In this document: in pieces, positions 5,654 to 8,357 of the stretch
How the letters are laid out: each line of letters starts with the position of its first letter
Position numbering within the stretch: the stretch's first letter is position 1
Assembly: GCA_018365265.1 (NCBI GenBank)
Contig: JAGZKI010000064.1
Span: 1-8,357, forward strand
Length of the DNA stretch: 8,357 nucleotides
Direction of reading: 5' to 3'
DNA from: Streptococcus parasanguinis
GTDB lineage: Bacteria; Bacillota; Bacilli; Lactobacillales; Streptococcaceae
Translations under genes and position numbers: made by a program
Notes under the pieces: generated by a model
Told to the model about the DNA's origin: nothing
The model's input: only the letters and a program-made list of their open reading frames with translations
The model's database searches: none

Positions 5654-6217
5654 TTATGATTTTCGGATGGGATCATCGAGGTAGAGAGCACGGGCACCGC
5701 CGATCAATTTTGGCCGACTGGCGAGGGCTGTGACATGGGCTTCCCCTAGTTCACGTAAGACAGGGCGAATCGGAACTTGCACGTGTTTGACGTGCATCCC
5801 CACTGAGGTATCTCCGATGTCTAAACCCGCTTGGGCTGTGATAAATTCCACTTCGACAGGATCTTTAAAGTACTTGAAAGCAGCGAGTTGTCCAGCACCT
5901 CCTGCATGGAGACTAGGAAGGACATTGACGATTTCTAGCTCCTTTTTATCTGCCAATTCTCTTTCGACCACCAAGGCGCGATTGAGATGCTCACATCCTT
6001 GTACCGCCAGATAAATGCCTCTTGGATTCAACTCATCTAGTAAGGTCTGGACAATAGCTTCTGCAATGTCGATGTTGGAGGCTTTTCCAATTGGCCCTCC
6101 TGCAACTTCACTTGAAGACATCCCGAGCACTAAAATCTGTCCTTGGCGGAGACGGCTTTTTTCCAAGACATCTACCAGGATTTCTTTTGTATCCTTCTTC
6201 AGTTGCTCCAGATCCAT
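5654..6217 (-). CDS. UPF0340 / DUF436 family protein (YwlG-like), function unknown
   Basis: This 187-residue soluble protein belongs to the UPF0340 family, also called DUF436 or TIGR01440, with B. subtilis YwlG as a member. I know of no assigned reaction. The conserved blocks visible are MSSSEVAGGPIGKASN (33-48), QGCEHLNRALVVE (73-85, with a Cys and a His), PSLHAGGAGQLAAF (101-114), then GLDIGDTSVGMHVKHV (131-146) and SRPKLIGGARA (167-177). The many conserved Gly, His and Asp residues suggest an enzyme or ligand-binding site; this is inference. The ATG at 6217 lies 3 nt after the stop of the transporter gene, and its ribosome-binding site (AGGAAG) sits inside the end of that gene, so translation is probably coupled. 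It is the last gene before the operon terminator. The neighbours hint at a role near vitamin B6 salvage, which is not shown. Confidence 0.93.
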   Translation of the reverse strand: MDLEQLKKDTKEILVDVLEKSRLRQGQILVLGMSSSEVAGGPIGKASNIDIAEAIVQTLLDELNPRGIYLAVQGCEHLNRALVVERELADKKELEIVNVLPSLHAGGAGQLAAFKYFKDPVEVEFITAQAGLDIGDTSVGMHVKHVQVPIRPVLRELGEAHVTALASRPKLIGGARALYLDDPIRKS

Positions 6218-6220
6218 GAA

Positions 6221-6691
6221 TTAGCTTCCTTTCTTTTGAAATGCATAATAGACCACATAGCCTAAAGCCATTCCAACAAAATTCTGAGCGAGGTTATTCG
6301 GAATGTCCGAGATAGCAGCACCCCAACCATTACCCAAAAAGAGGGCAGAAGCTAGTGCGTAACCACCTACCATGACGACTGTTGCAAGGAGCAAGCCTAG
6401 GTAACGAGCTTTGCCCTTGAAGCCAGCGAAATAGCCTTGTCCCCCGTGAAAGAGGAGGCTAAAGAACATCCACTGAGGATAGCCTGAAATCAGGTCGAGT
6501 AGGAAGGCTCCGACACCACCGACAATCGCACCTTCCTTACGCCCAAAATAGAAGGCTGTGAAATAGGCACCAAGATCTAACAGGGTGACGATCCCTGTGG
6601 GAGTTGGGAGTTTGGTATAGTAGCCAAGCACAACTGTCAAGGCTGTCAAAATAGAAAGGCGGGCAATGAGTTGAGTTCGATTAGATGTCAT
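6221..6691 (-). CDS. ECF transporter S component, probable vitamin B6-type substrate
   Basis: This is an integral membrane protein of 156 residues with six hydrophobic segments, at about 8-25, 33-50, 54-71, 74-91, 97-120 and 133-151, the layout of an energy-coupling-factor substrate-binding (S) subunit. Distinct features are LLDLGAYFTAFYFGRKEGAIVGGVGAFLLD across segments 2-3 and SLLFHGGQGYFAGF in segment 4, as in small S components related to the riboflavin/pyridoxine/HMP-type families. It has no ATPase and would need the shared EcfA/EcfA'/EcfT module, which is not in this window. The substrate is inferred from the gene it overlaps (11 nt), a pyridoxal kinase; pyridoxal or pyridoxine is the best guess, hydroxymethylpyrimidine second. 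The ATG at 6691 has GGAG 9 nt upstream, inside pdxK. Confidence 0.85.
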   Translation of the reverse strand: MTSNRTQLIARLSILTALTVVLGYYTKLPTPTGIVTLLDLGAYFTAFYFGRKEGAIVGGVGAFLLDLISGYPQWMFFSLLFHGGQGYFAGFKGKARYLGLLLATVVMVGGYALASALFLGNGWGAAISDIPNNLAQNFVGMALGYVVYYAFQKKGS

Positions 6692-7442
6692 ATTGTACTA
6701 CTCCATACTGGTCTGAATGTTGAATCGCTTGGAAAACAAAGTCTTTAGAGGCTTTAACAGCTTCAAGCGGTGATTTCCCTTGCACCAACTGGCTGGAAAT
6801 GCTAGACGCAAAGGTACAACCAGCTCCTGTATTGTTCTTTTCCAAGACTGGCTCTTCAATGACGGTGAAGTCTGTCCCATCATAAAAGACATCGATGGCC
6901 TTTTCTTTATTGAGACGATTGCCTCCTTTGACCACGACATTCGCTGCACCTAATTCGTGGAGCTTGCGCGCTGCCTCCTTCATATCATCGAGCGATTGAA
7001 TCTTGCTTTGGGTCAAGATCTCAGCTTCTGGTAAGTTTGGCGTGATGATGGTCACATAAGGGAAGAACTTAATCAATTCGTCTCGAAGAGCTGAAACTTC
7101 CACATCATGGCTTTCCTTGCAGACCAAGACAGGATCTAGTACCACTGGGATCTCCGCATGGGCTTTGACATAGTCCAAGGCCAAGTCTGCCACTTCAACA
7201 TCTGGCAAAAGACCGAGTTTAATAGCAGAAAAAGGAACATTCTTGAGAGAGTTGAGCTGTTGAGCAAAGGTCGTCGGATCCACCGGAATCACTTCAAAAC
7301 CGTTCTCCGTCATAGCGGTCAAACAAGTCACCGCTACAAAACCATGCTGTTTGTTGGTTGTATAGGTTGCAAGGTCTGCATGAAGACCTCCTCCACTAAA
7401 AATATCATTTCCTGAAATAGCTAGAATCAATTCATTACTCAT
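6681..7442 (-). CDS. pdxK: pyridoxal kinase, ThiD-like dual-cysteine type
   Basis: A 253-residue ribokinase-fold kinase that phosphorylates pyridoxal (and perhaps hydroxymethylpyrimidine) with ATP, trapping the imported vitamin. The N-terminal substrate block reads SGNDIFSGGGLHADL (10-24), a variant of the usual SG-D-SGGAG-QADL. DPVLVCKES (103-111) carries Cys108 in the flexible lid. TPNLPEAEIL (134-143) and VVKGGN (170-175) are typical. The C-terminal anion-hole motif is NTGAGCTF (204-211), with Cys209 where most ribokinase-type enzymes have Asp. Cys at both places marks the Gram-positive dual-cysteine pyridoxal kinases, in which a Cys binds pyridoxal as a hemithioacetal. Automatic annotation may call it ThiD. 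The ATG at 7442 follows AAAGGAG at 7 nt and overlaps the end of truA by 8 nt; its own stop overlaps the transporter gene by 11 nt. Confidence 0.92.
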   Translation of the reverse strand: MSNELILAISGNDIFSGGGLHADLATYTTNKQHGFVAVTCLTAMTENGFEVIPVDPTTFAQQLNSLKNVPFSAIKLGLLPDVEVADLALDYVKAHAEIPVVLDPVLVCKESHDVEVSALRDELIKFFPYVTIITPNLPEAEILTQSKIQSLDDMKEAARKLHELGAANVVVKGGNRLNKEKAIDVFYDGTDFTVIEEPVLEKNNTGAGCTFASSISSQLVQGKSPLEAVKASKDFVFQAIQHSDQYGVVQYDI

Positions 7443-8181
7443 AACGGATCTCCTTTAAATATAAGCCATTTGGCGCTGCTGTAGGACCTGCAAGATTGCG
7501 GTCCTTCTTTTCCAAAATCAGATCGATCTGCTCGATCGGCATCCGATCATTTCCAATCTTCAATAAAGTTCCCACCATATTGCGGATTTGCTTGTAGAGA
7601 AAACCATTGCCCGAAAAGGTAAAGACAAGGCGATGATGTTCTGCGTCCTCGACCAAGCGAGCCTCTGTAATCGTACGAACCTTGTCTTCCACACTGGTTC
7701 CTGAAGCTGTGAAACCGGTGAAATCATGGGTTCCCTCCAACTTTTGGATGGCCGCTTGCATCTTTTCCACATCCAAAGGATAAGGGTAGTGGGTGGCATA
7801 GTGGCGCATCATGGGGTTCTTGGGACGACCATAATCCACGATAAATTCATAGGTCTTGCTGTGCTTCTTGTAGCGTGAGTGAAAGTTATCTTCTACTTGC
7901 TCCACTCGGATGAAATCAATATCCTCTGGGGTTTGGGTATCGAGGGCAAAGCGGAGCTTCTCCTCGTCCCGCGCTTGAGGGAGATCAAAATGAATCACCT
8001 GGCCAAGAGCATGGACACCTGAATCCGTTCGTCCCGCTCCATGAACGGTAACAGGGGTTCCTTGATTAAGACGCGTCAAGGTCTTTTCGATTTCTTCTTG
8101 CACACTACGGGCATGCGGTTGGCGTTGAAACCCTGCAAACAAGGTCCCGTCATATGAAATGGTTGCTTTGTATCGTGTCAT
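7435..8181 (-). CDS. truA: tRNA pseudouridine synthase A
   Basis: TruA converts U38-U40 in the anticodon stem-loop of many tRNAs to pseudouridine. The 248-residue length is standard. The N-terminus is TRYKATISYDGTLFAGFQRQP (2-22, internally conserved). The catalytic motif HGAGRTDSGVHALGQV (48-63) contains the nucleophile Asp53. Further family blocks are the Tyr/Arg-rich KTYEFIVDY and the late FSGNGFLYKQIRNMVGTLL, the second half of the active site. The ATG at 8181 matches the family start, but no Shine-Dalgarno sequence precedes it. The -10 box ends only 6 nt upstream, so the transcript probably starts at or next to the ATG (leaderless). It is the first gene of the operon with pdxK, the ECF S component and the UPF0340 gene. 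Unlike its partners it serves tRNA modification. Confidence 0.97.
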   Translation of the reverse strand: MTRYKATISYDGTLFAGFQRQPHARSVQEEIEKTLTRLNQGTPVTVHGAGRTDSGVHALGQVIHFDLPQARDEEKLRFALDTQTPEDIDFIRVEQVEDNFHSRYKKHSKTYEFIVDYGRPKNPMMRHYATHYPYPLDVEKMQAAIQKLEGTHDFTGFTASGTSVEDKVRTITEARLVEDAEHHRLVFTFSGNGFLYKQIRNMVGTLLKIGNDRMPIEQIDLILEKKDRNLAGPTAAPNGLYLKEIRYE

Positions 8182-8187
8182 GGTTCT

Positions 8188-8216
8188 ATTTTAGCAAGAT
8201 ATAGAAGGGGTTACAA
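8188..8216 (-). promoter_or_regulatory. truA operon promoter, probably giving a leaderless mRNA
   Basis: TTGTAA (8211-8216) and TAAAAT (8188-8193) are separated by 17 nt on the minus strand, with the extended -10 motif TGC (8194-8196). Only 6 nt (8182-8187) lie between the -10 and the truA ATG. An RNA start 6-8 nt after the -10 would fall at the ATG. Confidence 0.75.
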
Positions 8217-8229
8217 GAGTGAAAAATTT

Positions 8230-8249
8230 AAACTGTCCGGGTACAGTTT
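8230..8249. promoter_or_regulatory. 20-bp palindrome upstream of the truA-pdxK promoter (operator candidate)
   Basis: AAACTGT (8230-8236) and ACAGTTT (8243-8249) are perfect inverted arms around a 6-nt centre, CCGGGT. The centre lies about 58 bp upstream of the predicted start, and the near edge 13 bp upstream of the -35, a place that suits an activator. No U-tract follows, so it is not a terminator. In Streptococcus mutans a pyridoxal kinase-permease operon depends on the MocR-type regulator PdxR; a PdxR site is a reasonable but untested guess here. Confidence 0.5.
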
Positions 8250-8258
8250 TGCAAACAC

Positions 8259-8290
8259 AAAAAGAGGCTGGGACAAAAGTCCTAGCCTCT
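8259..8290 (-). terminator. terminator-like hairpin at the edge of the repeat
   Basis: AGAGGCTGGGAC (8263-8274) and GTCCTAGCCTCT (8279-8290) form a 12-bp stem with one G-U pair (read on the plus strand) or one A-C mismatch (minus strand), with a 4-nt loop. On the minus strand it runs into five U, so it could end transcripts arriving from beyond 8357. On the plus strand ATTATTTTT follows more distantly. Confidence 0.65.
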
Positions 8291-8357
8291 CAATTATTTT
8301 TGGATTGTCGAGCAAGACGCAGTGGTTGAGTGGGCTCTACTACGCTGATTTCATCAG
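8264..8357. repeat. MITE-like intergenic repeat, partial copy (other half)
   Basis: This is the counterpart of 1-96. CAGTGGTTGAGTGGGCT (8320-8336) matches, inverted and with small gaps, the segment at 25-39. The last 17 nt are identical to 1-17 and contain most of a small GCTGAT/ATCAGC hairpin. Joined through those 17 nt, the two ends would make an element of about 173 bp. Its ends, GAGGCTGGGACA and the inverted GAGAGTGGGACA, resemble terminal inverted repeats, with 14 of the first 18 bases matching. It has no coding capacity. It is not recognisably a BOX or RUP element of S. pneumoniae. Confidence 0.65.

Noticed and set aside
1..8357. Circular plasmid or element suggested by identical ends
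   Set aside because: The shared 17 nt lie in a palindromic repeat, and the content is core chromosomal genes with no replication or mobilisation gene.
8264..8357. Pneumococcal BOX or RUP element
   Set aside because: The hairpin-rich layout is similar, but the bases do not match the BOX or RUP sequences I remember; it is better left as an unnamed MITE-like repeat.

Overview
The window looks like chromosomal DNA of a Streptococcus, probably from the mitis/sanguinis/parasanguinis side of the genus. The base composition is AT-rich. The trigger factor, the RNA polymerase delta subunit (RpoE, with a TTG start) and TruA all read as typical streptococcal proteins. No gene fixes the species. Every gene I support lies on the minus strand, so transcription runs from high to low coordinates.

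Layout, in the direction of transcription. (1) 8357-8264 is part of a MITE-like intergenic repeat; 96-1, at the other end of the window, looks like the complementary part of a second copy. (2) A compact operon runs from 8181 to 5654: truA, a dual-cysteine pyridoxal kinase (pdxK), a six-helix ECF-type vitamin transporter S component, and a UPF0340/DUF436 protein. The first two junctions overlap, by 8 and 11 nt, and the last leaves 3 nt. It has one promoter and one terminator. The promoter sits so close to the truA ATG that the mRNA is probably leaderless, and a 20-bp palindrome just upstream is an operator candidate. (3) tig and rpoE are single-gene units, each with its own promoter and terminator; rpoE has a leader of about 120 nt with two hairpins. 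(4) A free-standing B3/4-domain protein has a promoter but no convincing terminator before pyrG. (5) pyrG has a start-site and attenuator arrangement matching the CTP-sensing reiterative-transcription mechanism known from Bacillus subtilis. (6) A tRNA-Leu with anticodon AAG follows, with its own promoter and terminator. (7) A small four-helix membrane protein of unknown function ends right at the repeat.

How the genes fit together. The pyridoxal kinase and the S component suggest vitamin B6 salvage (uptake, then trapping by phosphorylation). The UPF0340 protein is an uncharacterised partner, and truA leads the transcript. tig, rpoE, pyrG, truA and the tRNA are growth-related housekeeping genes.

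I see no phage, CRISPR, toxin-antitoxin or defence system here. The points of most interest are regulatory (pyrG leader, truA start, palindrome, rpoE leader), the UPF0340 link to B6 salvage, and the repeat at both window ends. No stretch longer than 300 bases lacks a gene.
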